A stretch of 64,000 bases of DNA from Nitratireductor basaltis (GTDB lineage: Bacteria; Pseudomonadota; Alphaproteobacteria; Rhizobiales; Rhizobiaceae), in NCBI RefSeq assembly GCF_000733725.1, contig NZ_JMQM01000001.1, positions 992,001 to 1,056,000 on the forward strand, in the 5' to 3' direction. The first letter of the stretch is position 1. Each line of letters opens with the position of its first letter. Below are positions 20,855 through 32,604 of the stretch, piece by piece. The position numbers and the translations under genes are program-made. Below the pieces are notes generated by a model. It was not told the origin of the DNA and made no database searches. It saw only the letters and a list, made by a program, of their open reading frames with translations.

Positions 20855-22483
20855 TCACGGGGACGCTTCTACGGGAAAGTGCAGCTGTTCCACCAGTTGA
20901 GCCGTGTCTTTGGACGCGTGGCCACGCTGAAGCATCGTGGCAATCAGCATAAAGATGAGGCTTCCGGCGAGCCCGGGCACTGCAATCCGGTAAATGTCGA
21001 GGCCGAGCCAAGGCTCGGCAGTCACCAGCAGGTGATAAAGCCAGCCTGAGCTGGCAGTGAAACCCCCAACAATTCCGGCACTTGCTGCAATCCGGCCCGG
21101 CTTCTTCCACCATATACCGAGAACGAGCGGGAAGAAGAGGCAGGCGCCGCAAAGGGCCAATGTCACTGCGATCAAGGGAAGCAGGGCGTGCTCCACAATT
21201 GTTGCCGCAATCGCACTTCCTATTGCCAGAACGATCATTCCCACTCTTGTAGCAAACAGCCGCAATGCCGTATCTGCTTTCCGGCCTGCTGCCGCGAAGA
21301 TGATGTCATTGCTGAGCATGGCCCCCATGACCGCGAGCGTCAGGCTTGCGATGGCAAGGCAGGCCGCCAGAAGCCCGGTCGCGATCAGGGCACTCCACAC
21401 CTGCGGCAGATCCAGAGCTGGCGGCAGTTCCAGAAGCGCCGCTACGGATCCCGCGATGTCCGGGGATTCCACCTCCAGGCCCGACGGCTGAGGGACGGTC
21501 CCATTCATCCCCAGATATGGAAGAAGACTGAAGCTGAGCGTGAAGAGAAAAATCAAGGCGAGTGCCCACGCGCTGGCACTTCGGGACGAGCGAATATCCC
21601 GTGCGGCGAAATAGGGAGCGTGCAGGAGCGGTGTCGAGGCGATCGCCGCTGCAAGGGACAACATGAGGGTCGCCGCGCTCCAGGGGTCAAATGCCGAAGG
21701 CTCAAGGTCTCCGCCCGGTGCCGGGGCGCGAGGAAGAGAGGCTCCACCGGTCTGACCCTCCAACATTCCCGTTCCCATGAGGAATTGCGGCAGGCATACC
21801 GCGATCGTGGCCAGGGCCATGGCGCTGAGGAGAATGCCTGTCGTGGTGGCAAAGCTGCGCATGCCGCCAAAGAGCGTGCCGAGCAGGGCGAAAGCGGCAA
21901 CGACAATGGTGGCGGGCAGGGCGGGCAGTGCGAATGTGACTTCCAGAACCGTACTTGCTATGACGAACGCCGCAACAAGGAGAGCGGCCGATACGGGCAG
22001 ACAAACAAGGGCTGCAAGTGCGCGCACGGACCGACTTGCGTATCTGCGGCCCAGAAAGGCAGGTACGGAAGCTTCGCCGCTCTTGCGCAATTGGGGAGCG
22101 ATGCATGTGTTCAGGATGATGAAGGCGCTCGATCCCCCCACCACAGCTGGAAGCAGATTAACGCCAGGTGCGTTGCGGGGGCCGGAGAACGTCAATACCA
22201 CGGCGCCTGCAAGCATTGTGGATGCGAGCATGGCCCCTGCAGTCTTTCCACTTGGCGAGCGATCGGCCAGCAGGAAAGCGTTTTGGGTCATGGTGCGCGC
22301 GGCAAATGCTCCATGAAGGAAGAATATAGCGCTACAGCCAACATAAACGATGTCGATCGTACCGCCGGCCGTTCCCAGAATTTCCAGGATGATCAGGAGT
22401 GCGATCAGACCGACACATGCGAGAATATAGGAGAGAGTGAATTTTCGCGTCGAGCGCGGATGCTGGATACCTTGGCCGTTCAC
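20855..22483 (-). CDS. Sodium:solute symporter (ActP/VC_2705-like)
   Basis: Large membrane protein of the sodium:solute symporter family, probably an organic-acid or monocarboxylate importer. The 542 residues have about 13 hydrophobic helices and family features such as ASTMLAGAVVLTF (helix 2 region) and FLGRRYASRSVRALAALVC. It overlaps by four bases a small two-helix partner upstream, as in acetate permease-type pairs. The substrate cannot be read from sequence. It converges with the ATP12 gene over a nine-base gap without a clear terminator. Confidence 0.82.
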   Translation of the reverse strand: MNGQGIQHPRSTRKFTLSYILACVGLIALLIILEILGTAGGTIDIVYVGCSAIFFLHGAFAARTMTQNAFLLADRSPSGKTAGAMLASTMLAGAVVLTFSGPRNAPGVNLLPAVVGGSSAFIILNTCIAPQLRKSGEASVPAFLGRRYASRSVRALAALVCLPVSAALLVAAFVIASTVLEVTFALPALPATIVVAAFALLGTLFGGMRSFATTTGILLSAMALATIAVCLPQFLMGTGMLEGQTGGASLPRAPAPGGDLEPSAFDPWSAATLMLSLAAAIASTPLLHAPYFAARDIRSSRSASAWALALIFLFTLSFSLLPYLGMNGTVPQPSGLEVESPDIAGSVAALLELPPALDLPQVWSALIATGLLAACLAIASLTLAVMGAMLSNDIIFAAAGRKADTALRLFATRVGMIVLAIGSAIAATIVEHALLPLIAVTLALCGACLFFPLVLGIWWKKPGRIAASAGIVGGFTASSGWLYHLLVTAEPWLGLDIYRIAVPGLAGSLIFMLIATMLQRGHASKDTAQLVEQLHFPVEASP

Positions 22484-22725
22484 AATTGGCGCTCCTCAAA
22501 GCCGAATGCACGGTCGAGCGCCTGACGGCGCGTTAAGTGGACGATCAGGATGACCAGATGCAGGATGATCAAAACCGGCAATGACATTGTGTGATGGAGA
22601 GCTGCAGTTCCGCTGTGGATCATGAACAGCAGCGTGAACCAGATTGCCGCAGTCGCCGCGAGGCTCGCAATGACGAGGTTGCGGCACTTCCGGTGATAAC
22701 GCGTCCGCGCATCGAGTTTCTGCAT
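22480..22725 (-). CDS. Small two-helix membrane protein, symporter partner (DUF4212/DUF485-like)
   Basis: The 81-residue protein has a basic N-terminus and two hydrophobic helices (about residues 18-37 and 47-65). This is the layout of the small subunits encoded directly before ActP or VC_2705-type symporters. Family assignment (DUF4212 rather than DUF485) is uncertain. The ATG has a strong ribosome site (GGGGGAGG on the minus strand), and the stop overlaps the symporter start, so the two are almost certainly co-translated. Confidence 0.75.
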   Translation of the reverse strand: MQKLDARTRYHRKCRNLVIASLAATAAIWFTLLFMIHSGTAALHHTMSLPVLIILHLVILIVHLTRRQALDRAFGFEERQL

Positions 22726-22870
22726 TCTGCCTCCCCCATCCCCGCGACTGCAGAGAATCGCCCTGTCTCCCGGTCCAGTTTCGGGCAGAAGAGCGTGGAA
22801 GGGAACTGCTGCTGGCGCCTTTCATGTGCAGGTTAAGCTGCAGTTTTGCCTGTTCTCGCCCAAATATATG

Positions 22871-22897
22871 AAAAAGGCCCTGCATTGCTGCAGGGCC
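22871..22897 (-). terminator. Intrinsic terminator of gltA
   Basis: Read on the minus strand: a perfect 9-bp stem GGCCCTGCA/TGCAGGGCC with a GCAA tetraloop, followed by TTTTT, 30 bases after the gltA stop. It ends the gltA transcript before the symporter pair on the same strand. Confidence 0.92.
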
Positions 22898-22926
22898 ATT
22901 TTCCGATTTCTCGCGTTCTGCTGCGC

Positions 22927-24216
<1,290 letters not shown>

Positions 24217-24297
24217 CGCAACACCTCTTCCATATGTGAAACTTGGGGGCGCGGATAAAACTCCGCGTAGGAGACGCGGCCCGCCGCAGGTGGCACT

Positions 24298-24326
24298 TAG
24301 CTATCGCATTTGTCCGCCCATGCCAA
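24298..24326 (-). promoter_or_regulatory. Possible gltA promoter
   Basis: On the minus strand TTGGCA (24321-24326) lies 17 bases before TAGCTA (24298-24303), about 80 bases upstream of the gltA ATG. The -35 matches the sigma-70 consensus in five of six positions but the -10 is poor. A small hairpin (CCGCGT/ACGCGG, 24263-24279) follows in the leader. Weak support. Confidence 0.3.
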
Positions 24327-24378
24327 GCGCACCGCACCCCCAATGTTGCAGCGCAACGGCGATGTGCAGACCAAAGTA

Positions 24379-25800
24379 TTATGCCAACTGATCTTTTATC
24401 CGCGCGAGCGATTCTTCCCGACCGAGAACAATAAGCACGTCGAATATTCCAGGCGAAGTCGTGCGGCCTGTGAGCGCCGCGCGAAGCGGCTGTGCAACCT
24501 TGCCAAGCTTGACCTCGGATTTTTCGGCGCAAGCCCGCACTGCTGCCTCTGTCGATTCAAGCGTCCAGTCTGCGAGCGCAGACAGGTCTGCATGAAGAGT
24601 TGCAAGAACAGCACGTGCGTCATCAGTGAGCAAGCCGGCTGCCTTTTCTTCGAAGACGAGGGGGCGTTCGGCGAAGATAAATCCGGCACCATCGAGCAGT
24701 TCGACGAGCGTCTTTGCACGTTCCTTCAAACCGGGTATGGCCTGACGGATCTGGGCTCGCTGCCCATCGGGCATGTTCTGAACGATCTCCGCGCCGCCTT
24801 CCAGATAAGGCAACTGCTTCATGAAGAGATCGAAAAGCCGTTCATCGGTGCTGTTTCGCATGTGAATGCCATTGATCGCCTCGAGCTTCTTGAAGTCGAA
24901 GCGAGCAGCACCCTTGTTGACGTCTTCGATCTCGAACCATTCGACCATCTGGGCAATGGTCATTACCTCGTCGTCACCATGGCTCCAGCCAAGGCGGGCG
25001 AGGTAGTTGCACAGCGCCTCGGGCAGATAGCCCATGGCACGATAGGCTTCGACACCCAGCGCGCCGTGACGCTTTGAGAGCTTCGCGCCATCCGCGCCGT
25101 GAATTAGAGGAATATGGGCCATGACCGGCACGTCCCAGCCCATGGCCTTGTAAATCAATGTCTGTCGCGCCGCATTGGTCAGATGGTCGTCGCCGCGAAT
25201 TATGTGCGTGACGCCCATGTCGTGGTCGTCGACGACAACGGCATGCATGTAGGTGGGCGAGGCATCGGACCGCAGGACGATGAAATCGTCGAGATCCTTG
25301 TTGGGAAAGCGCACTTCACCCTGCACCTTGTCGTGGATGACGGTCTCGCCCTCTTTCGGCGCCTTGATGCGAATGACGGGTTTGACCCCTTCAGGTGCTT
25401 CGGATGGATCGCGGTCGCGCCATGTACCGTCGTAGCGGGGAGGGCGACCCTCAGCGCGCGCCTTTTCGCGCATCGCTTCCAGCTCTTCCTGCGAGGCATA
25501 GCAGTAATAGGCTTCGCCGCGCTCCACCATCTCCAGGGCGACCTCACGGTGCCGCTCCGCGCGCGAATGCTGCGAGACGGGTTCGCCGTCCCAGTCCAGC
25601 CCCAGCCAGGACATGCCCTCGATGATGGCTTTTGTCGCTTCGTCGGTGGAGCGTTTGCGATCGGTGTCCTCGATGCGCAGGAGCATCTTGCCGCCGGTAT
25701 GGCGTGCGTAGAGCCAGTTGAACAAGGCCGTGCGGGCGCCACCGATATGCAGGAAGCCGGTGGGTGAAGGGGCAAAGCGGGTTACGACAGGTCTAGACAT
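24379..25800 (-). CDS. gltX: Glutamyl-tRNA synthetase
   Basis: Charges tRNA-Glu. The ATG at 25800 gives [20 protein letters not shown] and 473 residues. A longer in-frame extension to 26013 runs into the comEC coding region and is not family-like. HIGH-type motif HIGG (18-21) and KLSKR (240-244) define a class I synthetase; the C-terminal anticodon-binding domain is complete. Many bacteria of this order have two GltX copies, one of which may charge tRNA-Gln for amidation; which one this is cannot be told. Confidence 0.97.
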   Translation of the reverse strand: MSRPVVTRFAPSPTGFLHIGGARTALFNWLYARHTGGKMLLRIEDTDRKRSTDEATKAIIEGMSWLGLDWDGEPVSQHSRAERHREVALEMVERGEAYYCYASQEELEAMREKARAEGRPPRYDGTWRDRDPSEAPEGVKPVIRIKAPKEGETVIHDKVQGEVRFPNKDLDDFIVLRSDASPTYMHAVVVDDHDMGVTHIIRGDDHLTNAARQTLIYKAMGWDVPVMAHIPLIHGADGAKLSKRHGALGVEAYRAMGYLPEALCNYLARLGWSHGDDEVMTIAQMVEWFEIEDVNKGAARFDFKKLEAINGIHMRNSTDERLFDLFMKQLPYLEGGAEIVQNMPDGQRAQIRQAIPGLKERAKTLVELLDGAGFIFAERPLVFEEKAAGLLTDDARAVLATLHADLSALADWTLESTEAAVRACAEKSEVKLGKVAQPLRAALTGRTTSPGIFDVLIVLGREESLARIKDQLA

Positions 25801-25910
25801 GACATCCTGTTTTGGCTCGGGGCGGTGGCACCGCCCCCGTCGGGTAGAAATTGCGTGCGCCTCATGTAGCATAGGCGAGAGCGCACGCAAGCGCCGGGGG
25901 CTGTGGGAAA

Positions 25911-28235
25911 ATGCAAGGTGAGGGTGCCAGCACCAGCATCGATGAGCGTGAGCGCTTCTTGCAAGCCTCCCGCTTGGTCGATGCTGTTGTGGGTTCAGGC
26001 TCCGTAGTCTCACGTGAAGAAGCTGCTACGCCGGTCGAAGAAAGGGGCGGTGGCTCTTATTCGCTACCGAGCACAGCCCGGATGGCAGGCCTTATGCGCC
26101 AGGAGGCCGCACGAGGTACACCGTTTCTGTTCCTGCCGGTCTTGCTGGCAGTCGGAGCTGCAGCCTATTTCGCTTTGCCGGAAGAGCCGTCGGGAAGCGC
26201 GATCATCGCGGTGCTCCTTGCCAAGCTCTGCAGTCTTTGGTTGGCCCGTAGCAGACCGGCAGCTTCCGTCATCATCGCTGCGCTGCTCGTTTTCACCATG
26301 GGAATGGCCGCAGCCAAACTTGAGACCTGGCGGCGGTCGACACCAATGCTCGGCTCACCCATCGCAACGACACTTACCGGTCAGGTGCGAGCGCTTGAGC
26401 ATATGGCGAGCGGGAGAATGCGGCTTACACTGGACGTGATCGCCACCGAGCGCCCGCAACTCAGATATGCCCCGGATCGGATACGCGTGAGCGCGAGACA
26501 AGTGCCGGAGAATCTTGCACCCGGTGACGTCATCAAGGGACTGGTGCGCCTGATGCCCCCGAGTGGGCCTGTCCGGCCCGGAGCCTACGATTTCGCCTTC
26601 GCGAGCTTTTTCCAGGAGCGTGGAGCCGTCGGGTTCTTCCTCCGTGATCCGGAAAAGCTGACCCTCCAGGCAGAACCGGTTCTGCTGCGCCTGCAAGGAG
26701 TTGTGCAGCGGCTGCGCAGGGCACTTTCCGAGCGCATCCTGCACCATGTTCAGGGGCAGGAGGGGCATATCGCTGTCGCCATGATCACGGGTTTTCGAGG
26801 GGGGATACCCGAGGAGACCAACGAATGGCTGCGTCGCGCCGGTCTGGCACACATACTGGCAATCTCCGGCCTTCACATGGCACTTGCAGCCGGCTGCGTC
26901 ATGATCGGTTTGCGCTGGGGTTTCGCGCTCTTTCCCCAAACCGCGTCGCGTCTGCCCGTGAAGAAGTATGCCGCGGCCGCGGCCTTGATGCTCGCGACCC
27001 TCTATCTCCTCATCTCCGGAGGAGCCGTCGCGGCTCAACGAAGCTATATAATGCTTGCCGTCATGCTTGTGGCGCTGCTCTTTGATCGTGCGGCAATCAC
27101 CATGCGCAATCTGGCGATCGCGGCTCTTTTCATCACGGCCGCTTCACCGCATGTGGTCATCGGGCCAAGCTTCCAGATGTCCTTCGCCGCCACGGCAGCC
27201 CTTATTGCGGCCTACAGTCTTTGGACCGGACGCCAGCGCAGGCGCGGTTCGAACATGCCGGCTGATCACGGAGTGCTCAGACGTGCGCTCACATCGATGC
27301 TGATCTTCTTTGCAGGGCTATGTGCCACCAGCATTATTGCGGGGCTTGCGACCACCCTTTTCGGTGCGTGGCATTTCCAGCGTACAAGTCCCCTGGCATT
27401 GCCGGCCAATCTGGCGGCGATGCCATTGGTTTCGCTTGTGGCGATGCCCTCCGCGGTCATGGCTATCATCACCATGCCCTTCGGGCTGGATGGACTTTTC
27501 TGGACACTCATGGGCAAAGCCATTCAAGGTATTGTCATCGTGGCGGAAACCATCGCCAGCCACAGCCCGATCGATGCGATCGGCCTGATGCCCCGCAGCG
27601 CCTTTTTGTTGCTTGCTGCAGGCTTCACCCTGCTCGTCATCTTCACCACCGGCTTGCGGCTTCTGGCTTTGCCACTGCTCCTTGCCGGTGCGATCCTGTG
27701 GGCGCAGCGCGAACTACCGGATGTGCTGGTCAGCGATGATGCGCGACTTGTTGGTGTCTATATGGGTGAAGGCAGGCTGGCAGTGAACCGCGAGCGTCTA
27801 AACGGCTTCACCATGGGTGACTGGGAGCATGCGCTCATGATCGAGAGTGTGATCAAGCCTCTACAGGATAATGATGGTGCTGAAGCCACCTCCGCCCGGG
27901 GATTTTCATGTCGTGAGGGCGCTTGTGCCATCCAGCATCCCAGCGGAGCCTGGATTGCTCATCTGAATGAGCCGGTTCAGGTGGCGCAGTGGTGTGGCAA
28001 GGCGGCAATAATCATTCTGGATGATGCGACGGTTGAACCACGCTGCGGTGCACGGACATTGGTCTTGACGAAGCGGGATCTTGCCCGACGCGGCGCTGCC
28101 TCAATCCAGATGGATGCACGGGCGACAAATGGTGCAAATGTTACTTATGCCGTCGACATGCCTTACCGGCCCTGGCACGAACATCGGCGATATTCCAGGG
28201 CAGCGCGAGGGCTCGCGCCCTACAGGCGCGATTGA
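25911..28235 (+). CDS. ComEC/Rec2-family membrane protein
   Basis: ComEC forms the inner-membrane channel for single-stranded DNA uptake in competent bacteria. The 774 residues show an N-terminal membrane region, a soluble OB-like DUF4131 segment (about 140-240), the ComEC core motifs [11 protein letters not shown] and [12 protein letters not shown], and many hydrophobic helices up to about residue 610. The C-terminal part is in the place of the metallo-beta-lactamase domain but no HXHXDH motif is seen. The ATG at 25911 is the longest plausible start; others at 26093 or 26102 are possible. Divergent from gltX, convergent with lexA. Confidence 0.85.
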   Translation: MQGEGASTSIDERERFLQASRLVDAVVGSGSVVSREEAATPVEERGGGSYSLPSTARMAGLMRQEAARGTPFLFLPVLLAVGAAAYFALPEEPSGSAIIAVLLAKLCSLWLARSRPAASVIIAALLVFTMGMAAAKLETWRRSTPMLGSPIATTLTGQVRALEHMASGRMRLTLDVIATERPQLRYAPDRIRVSARQVPENLAPGDVIKGLVRLMPPSGPVRPGAYDFAFASFFQERGAVGFFLRDPEKLTLQAEPVLLRLQGVVQRLRRALSERILHHVQGQEGHIAVAMITGFRGGIPEETNEWLRRAGLAHILAISGLHMALAAGCVMIGLRWGFALFPQTASRLPVKKYAAAAALMLATLYLLISGGAVAAQRSYIMLAVMLVALLFDRAAITMRNLAIAALFITAASPHVVIGPSFQMSFAATAALIAAYSLWTGRQRRRGSNMPADHGVLRRALTSMLIFFAGLCATSIIAGLATTLFGAWHFQRTSPLALPANLAAMPLVSLVAMPSAVMAIITMPFGLDGLFWTLMGKAIQGIVIVAETIASHSPIDAIGLMPRSAFLLLAAGFTLLVIFTTGLRLLALPLLLAGAILWAQRELPDVLVSDDARLVGVYMGEGRLAVNRERLNGFTMGDWEHALMIESVIKPLQDNDGAEATSARGFSCREGACAIQHPSGAWIAHLNEPVQVAQWCGKAAIIILDDATVEPRCGARTLVLTKRDLARRGAASIQMDARATNGANVTYAVDMPYRPWHEHRRYSRAARGLAPYRRD

Positions 28236-28256
28236 GGGAAAAAACTCCACCAGATC

Positions 28257-28979
28257 TCAATAGCGCCGGATCAAGCCAACGAGCTTTCCCTGAACCTTGA
28301 CCCGGTCAGGCCCAAAGATCCGGGTCTCATAGGCCGGATTGGCCGCTTCGAGCGCAATAGATGCGCCTTTGCGTCTGAGCCTCTTGAGTGTGGCTTCCTC
28401 ATCGTCGACCAGTGCCACGACGATCTCACCGGGATTGGCCGAACTCGAATGCTTGATGATGACCGTGTCGCCGTCAAAGATGCCCGCTTCGATCATCGAG
28501 TCGCCCTTGACCTCCAACGCGTAATGTTCCCCTCCCGAAAGCATGTCGGGTGGTACGGTGATGCTGTGGGTCTGATGTTGTATCGCGTCGATCGGGACAC
28601 CGGCTGCAATGCGGCCCATGACAGGCACGCTGTAGGCGCCACTGTCTTCAACAGGCGTTGACGCGGGTGCTGCCGGGCGGGCAGGTTCGGATGTCTTGCC
28701 GAGGCTTCCCTCGATAACACTCGGCTGGAACCTGCGCGCGCTACCTGGAAGGCCAGGCGCGATGGAATCGGGCAGCCGCAGCACTTCCAACGCACGAGCC
28801 CTGTTGGGCAGCCTGCGAATGAAACCACGCTCCTCAAGGGCGGTAATGAGACGGTGAATGCCTGACTTTGATGCCAGATCGAGAGCCTCCTTCATCTCGT
28901 CGAATGAAGGCGGTATGCCCGTCTCCTTAAGACGCTCATGGATGAAGAGTAGCAACTCGTGCTGCTTGCGTGTCAGCAT
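28257..28979 (-). CDS. lexA: SOS repressor LexA
   Basis: Repressor of the DNA damage response with RecA-stimulated self-cleavage. The 240 residues have a winged helix ([20 protein letters not shown]), a likely cleavage site A126-G127 (GRIAAGVP), and the catalytic pair S161 (GDSMIEAG) and K199. Length and DNA-binding region fit the alphaproteobacterial type. A matching operator lies upstream at 29029-29043, so autoregulation is likely. Confidence 0.97.
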   Translation of the reverse strand: MLTRKQHELLLFIHERLKETGIPPSFDEMKEALDLASKSGIHRLITALEERGFIRRLPNRARALEVLRLPDSIAPGLPGSARRFQPSVIEGSLGKTSEPARPAAPASTPVEDSGAYSVPVMGRIAAGVPIDAIQHQTHSITVPPDMLSGGEHYALEVKGDSMIEAGIFDGDTVIIKHSSSANPGEIVVALVDDEEATLKRLRRKGASIALEAANPAYETRIFGPDRVKVQGKLVGLIRRY

Positions 28980-29002
28980 CGCCGACTCCCAGAATCAGTC
29001 AT

Positions 29003-29017
29003 AAACAAAACCAGAAC
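29003..29017 (-). promoter_or_regulatory. Second, degenerate LexA-like site
   Basis: AAAC-N7-GAAC on the + strand (GTTC-N7-GTTT on the minus strand), one mismatch from the alphaproteobacterial LexA box, 24 bases upstream of the lexA ATG. It is spaced 11 bases from the perfect box. May give cooperative or weaker secondary binding; inference only. Confidence 0.45.
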
Positions 29018-29028
29018 ATAATTTATCT

Positions 29029-29043
29029 GTTCCAGTTGTGTTC
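29029..29043 (-). promoter_or_regulatory. LexA operator (SOS box) of lexA
   Basis: Minus strand GAAC-ACAACTG-GAAC, equivalently GTTC-N7-GTTC on +, an exact match to the direct-repeat LexA box known in alphaproteobacteria. It lies 50 bases upstream of the lexA start codon, between moeA and lexA, where the lexA promoter is expected. Confidence 0.85.
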
Positions 29044-29063
29044 CGCAATGGCATTTCTCAGGA

Positions 29064-30252
29064 TCAGCGATGCAGCATCAAAATTCGGCAGTCGTCACCG
29101 GTATTCGCGGCAGGCGCGTGCGGTTTGCGGATGATAAGACAGTTGGCAGTCGCATAGGCAGTAAGCTGTGATGAGTCCTGCCTGGTGAAAGGCGTTGCGA
29201 TCATCCCCTCCGCCGTGTGTCGAACAACCGCACGTATGTAGTCCTGTCGCTCGTCATTGGCGCGAAGGGGCGCACCGAGCGCGGCGCTGCGCATGTCGGG
29301 CTCATGCCGAGCCCCTTGCATATGCGCAACAAGAGGGCGCAGAAAGAGTTCGGCACAGACCAGGCTTGATACCGGGTTGCCGGGCAAGCCAAGCACATGC
29401 ATTGCGCCCATCCGGCCAGAGATCAGCGGTTTGCCCGGGCGCATGGCCACTTTCCAGAACGACAGTTCCATTCCGGCTTCTGCGAGCGCCCCGCGCACGA
29501 GATCATGTTTGCCGACCGAAGCGCCGCCAAGCGTCACGAGGATATCGGCTGCAGTATCTCGCGCTTTGGCAAACAGGGACGACAGGTGCTGGTCATTGTC
29601 GGAAGCGATGCCAAGGTCGATGATCTCCGCTCCTTCCTCCTTTGCGATTGCCGCAATACCGTAGCTGTTCGATGCCACGATGGAATCCTGGCCGGTCGTT
29701 TCTCCGGGGTTTACCAGCTCGTTTCCCGTCGCCAGCACGGCAACGCGCGGGCGGCGATGGACGAGCAGTCTTGCGTGTCCGCTGGAGGCAGCAAGGGTCA
29801 ATGCGCCCGGATCTAACCGCCGTCCTTGCTCAAGCAGCAGGTCCCCTGCATGAAAATCCATGCCGGCCTGACGTATGTGCCGACCGTGTTCGACAGGCTT
29901 TGCTGCGCGGATGGTCCGGTCACTGACGGATTCGGCATTTTCCTGGATGAGTACCGCGTCAGCGCCGTCCGGTACCGGAGCGCCGGTGAATATGCGCACG
30001 GCCTGACCTTGGCCCATCGAGCCGGGAAACCGTGCTCCGGCGGCTGCCTCGCCGATGACACTCAGGTCGCGCCGCTCATCAAGCGTATCAGAAGCACGAA
30101 CGGCATAGCCATCCATGGCTGATGCGTTGAAAGGGGGCTGTGTTCGAAGGGCATGGAGGGGGCTGGCAAGAACACGACCCATCCCGTCGTGCAGCGGTAT
30201 TTCTTCGGCCGGTAGTGGATTAATACCCTCCAGCACGCGCTCAAGCGCTGCA

Positions 30253-30272
<20 letters not shown>
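29064..30272 (-). CDS. moeA: Molybdopterin molybdenumtransferase MoeA
   Basis: Inserts molybdate into adenylylated molybdopterin. The ATG at 30272 ([20 protein letters not shown]) gives 402 residues and has GGGAAG nine bases upstream; a longer start at 30281 would sit on top of that site. Motifs [19 protein letters not shown] and GLPGNPVSS are diagnostic. The start overlaps the last 20 bases of moaC, so the two are translationally coupled. No molybdenum cofactor riboswitch was seen. Confidence 0.96.
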
Positions 30273-30756
<484 letters not shown>

Positions 30757-30764
30757 GACCGGGT

Positions 30765-31565
30765 TCAGGCTGCAATCGGGGCAAGAAGAGTGCGCGTCGC
30801 CGCGGCAACATCATCCTGCCGCATCAGGCTTTCGCCGATGAGGAACGTGTTGATGCCGACTTTCGCAAGACGCTGACAATCGGCGTTGGTGAATATCCCG
30901 CTTTCACCAACAATAATGCGATCGTTCGGGACGCGTGGAGCAAGTAGCTCGCTGGTCTCGAGACTGACCTCGAACGTGCGCAGGTTGCGATTGTTGATCC
31001 CGATCAGGGGGGAATACAATTTGAGAGATCGCTCAAGCTCTTCTGCGTCATGGACTTCGACAAGGACGTCCATTCCAAGGCCGAAAGCTTCGTCTTCGAG
31101 CCGGCGTGCCTCGTCATCCGTAAGGGACGCCATGATGAGCAATATCGCGTCGGCACCCCAGGCCCGGGCTTCGTGAACCTGATAGGTTTCGAACATGAAA
31201 TCCTTGCGCAGTACCGGAAGTCCCGATGCACGACGCGCCTGATCGAGATATTCCGGAGCGCCCTGAAACGACGGCTTGTCAGTCAGGACGGAAAGACATG
31301 TCGCCCCGCCATCGCGATAGGCCCTGCCGAGCGCCGGTGGGTCGAAATCTGCGCGGATCAAGCCTTTCGAAGGGCTTGCCTTCTTCACCTCTGCGATAAG
31401 GGCAAAGCGGCCGCGTTCAATATCGGAGCGCAGCGCACTGGCAAAGCCGCGCGGCGGTTCCACATCTGCCGCACGTGCCTTCAGCTCCTCCAGGGGAACT
31501 GAGGATTTTGCTGCGGCGATCTCTTCGCGCTTGTAGTTCTCGATTTTTTTCAGAATGTCAGCCAT
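30765..31565 (-). CDS. trpC: Indole-3-glycerol phosphate synthase
   Basis: Closes the indole ring in tryptophan synthesis. The ATG at 31565 ([20 protein letters not shown]) gives 266 residues; the longer in-frame start runs into trpD. The TIM-barrel motifs [35 protein letters not shown] and GESGIFT are present. It lies 25 bases after trpD. Confidence 0.97.
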   Translation of the reverse strand: MADILKKIENYKREEIAAAKSSVPLEELKARAADVEPPRGFASALRSDIERGRFALIAEVKKASPSKGLIRADFDPPALGRAYRDGGATCLSVLTDKPSFQGAPEYLDQARRASGLPVLRKDFMFETYQVHEARAWGADAILLIMASLTDDEARRLEDEAFGLGMDVLVEVHDAEELERSLKLYSPLIGINNRNLRTFEVSLETSELLAPRVPNDRIIVGESGIFTNADCQRLAKVGINTFLIGESLMRQDDVAAATRTLLAPIAA

Positions 31566-31590
31566 GGCTGTACGTCCGTCATTTGAAGGC

Positions 31591-32601
31591 TCAACGATTG
31601 GAAACTTCGACGAGCTTGTCGAGCCGCTTGAGCGCGCTGCCATTGTCGATTGCATTTTGCGCCTGTTCGACGCCGTCCTGCAAGCTTGCCGATTTTCCTG
31701 CCATCGTCAGGGTGGCGGCAGCGTTCAGTACTGCAATGTCGCGATAGGGATTGCGCGCGCCTTCAAGGACCGCACGAAGCGCACGCGCATTATGCTCGGC
31801 ATCCGCACCTTTCAGATCGGCCAGAGTGACCCGCTTCAAACCAACATCCTCAGGTTCGAGTTCGAAAGTGCGGATTTCGCCATTCTCCAGCGCCGCGACC
31901 CTGGTCGTGCCTGCCGTGGTGATTTCGTCCAGGCCATCTCCATGAACGACCCAGGCCTTTTGCGTCCCCAGTTCTCTGAGAACCTCCGCCAGAGGTTCGA
32001 CCCATTGCGCTGAGAACACGCCCACAAGCTGGTGCTTCACGCCTGCGGGATTTGAAAGCGGGCCTAGCAGGTTGAAGATAGTGCGGGTGCCGAGCTCAAC
32101 ACGGGCAGGTCCGACATGGCGCATGGCTGCGTGATGATTGGGCGCGAACATGAAGCCCAGGCCGGCCTCGGCGATGCATTCGGCGATACGTTCGGGACCG
32201 ATGTCGATATTCACACCAAGGGCTGCAAGGCTGTCGGCAGCACCTGACCGGGAGGAGAGGGCACGGTTGCCGTGTTTGGCAACGGGCAGCCCGGCACCTG
32301 ATATGATGAACGCGGCACAGGTTGAAACATTGTAGGTGCCGGATCCGTCGCCGCCGGTGCCGACGATATCCACGGCATCAGCCGGTGCTTTCACAGGCAG
32401 CATTTTCGCGCGCATCGTGTCGACGGCGCCGGTAATTTCGGAGACCGTCTCGCCGCGCACGCGCAGAGCCATCAGAAAACCACCGATCTGTGCCGGCGTG
32501 GCCTCGCCGGACATGATGATTTCAAAGGCGGCACGTGCGTCGTCGAAGTCGAGCGAAGCGCCGGCTGCAACCGTGGCAATGTGCTTTTTCAGATCCGCCA
32601 T
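31591..32601 (-). CDS. trpD: Anthranilate phosphoribosyltransferase
   Basis: Adds phosphoribose to anthranilate. The 336 residues show the PRPP-binding [14 protein letters not shown] loop and [15 protein letters not shown], with the metal-binding region in the middle ([11 protein letters not shown] and beyond). It begins three bases after the ppiD stop, so it is probably co-transcribed with ppiD and trpC. Confidence 0.97.
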   Translation of the reverse strand: MADLKKHIATVAAGASLDFDDARAAFEIIMSGEATPAQIGGFLMALRVRGETVSEITGAVDTMRAKMLPVKAPADAVDIVGTGGDGSGTYNVSTCAAFIISGAGLPVAKHGNRALSSRSGAADSLAALGVNIDIGPERIAECIAEAGLGFMFAPNHHAAMRHVGPARVELGTRTIFNLLGPLSNPAGVKHQLVGVFSAQWVEPLAEVLRELGTQKAWVVHGDGLDEITTAGTTRVAALENGEIRTFELEPEDVGLKRVTLADLKGADAEHNARALRAVLEGARNPYRDIAVLNAAATLTMAGKSASLQDGVEQAQNAIDNGSALKRLDKLVEVSNR

Positions 32602-32604
32602 GGC

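Noticed and set aside
21188-22525. 445-codon open frame on + opposite the symporter
   Set aside because: Arg/Gly/Cys-rich composition without domains; the minus frame has membrane helices and a partner gene, so the + frame is a shadow.
30757-30764. Molybdenum cofactor riboswitch ahead of moaC/moeA
   Set aside because: The gap between trpC and moaC is only eight bases, and moeA starts inside moaC; there is no room for a leader RNA.
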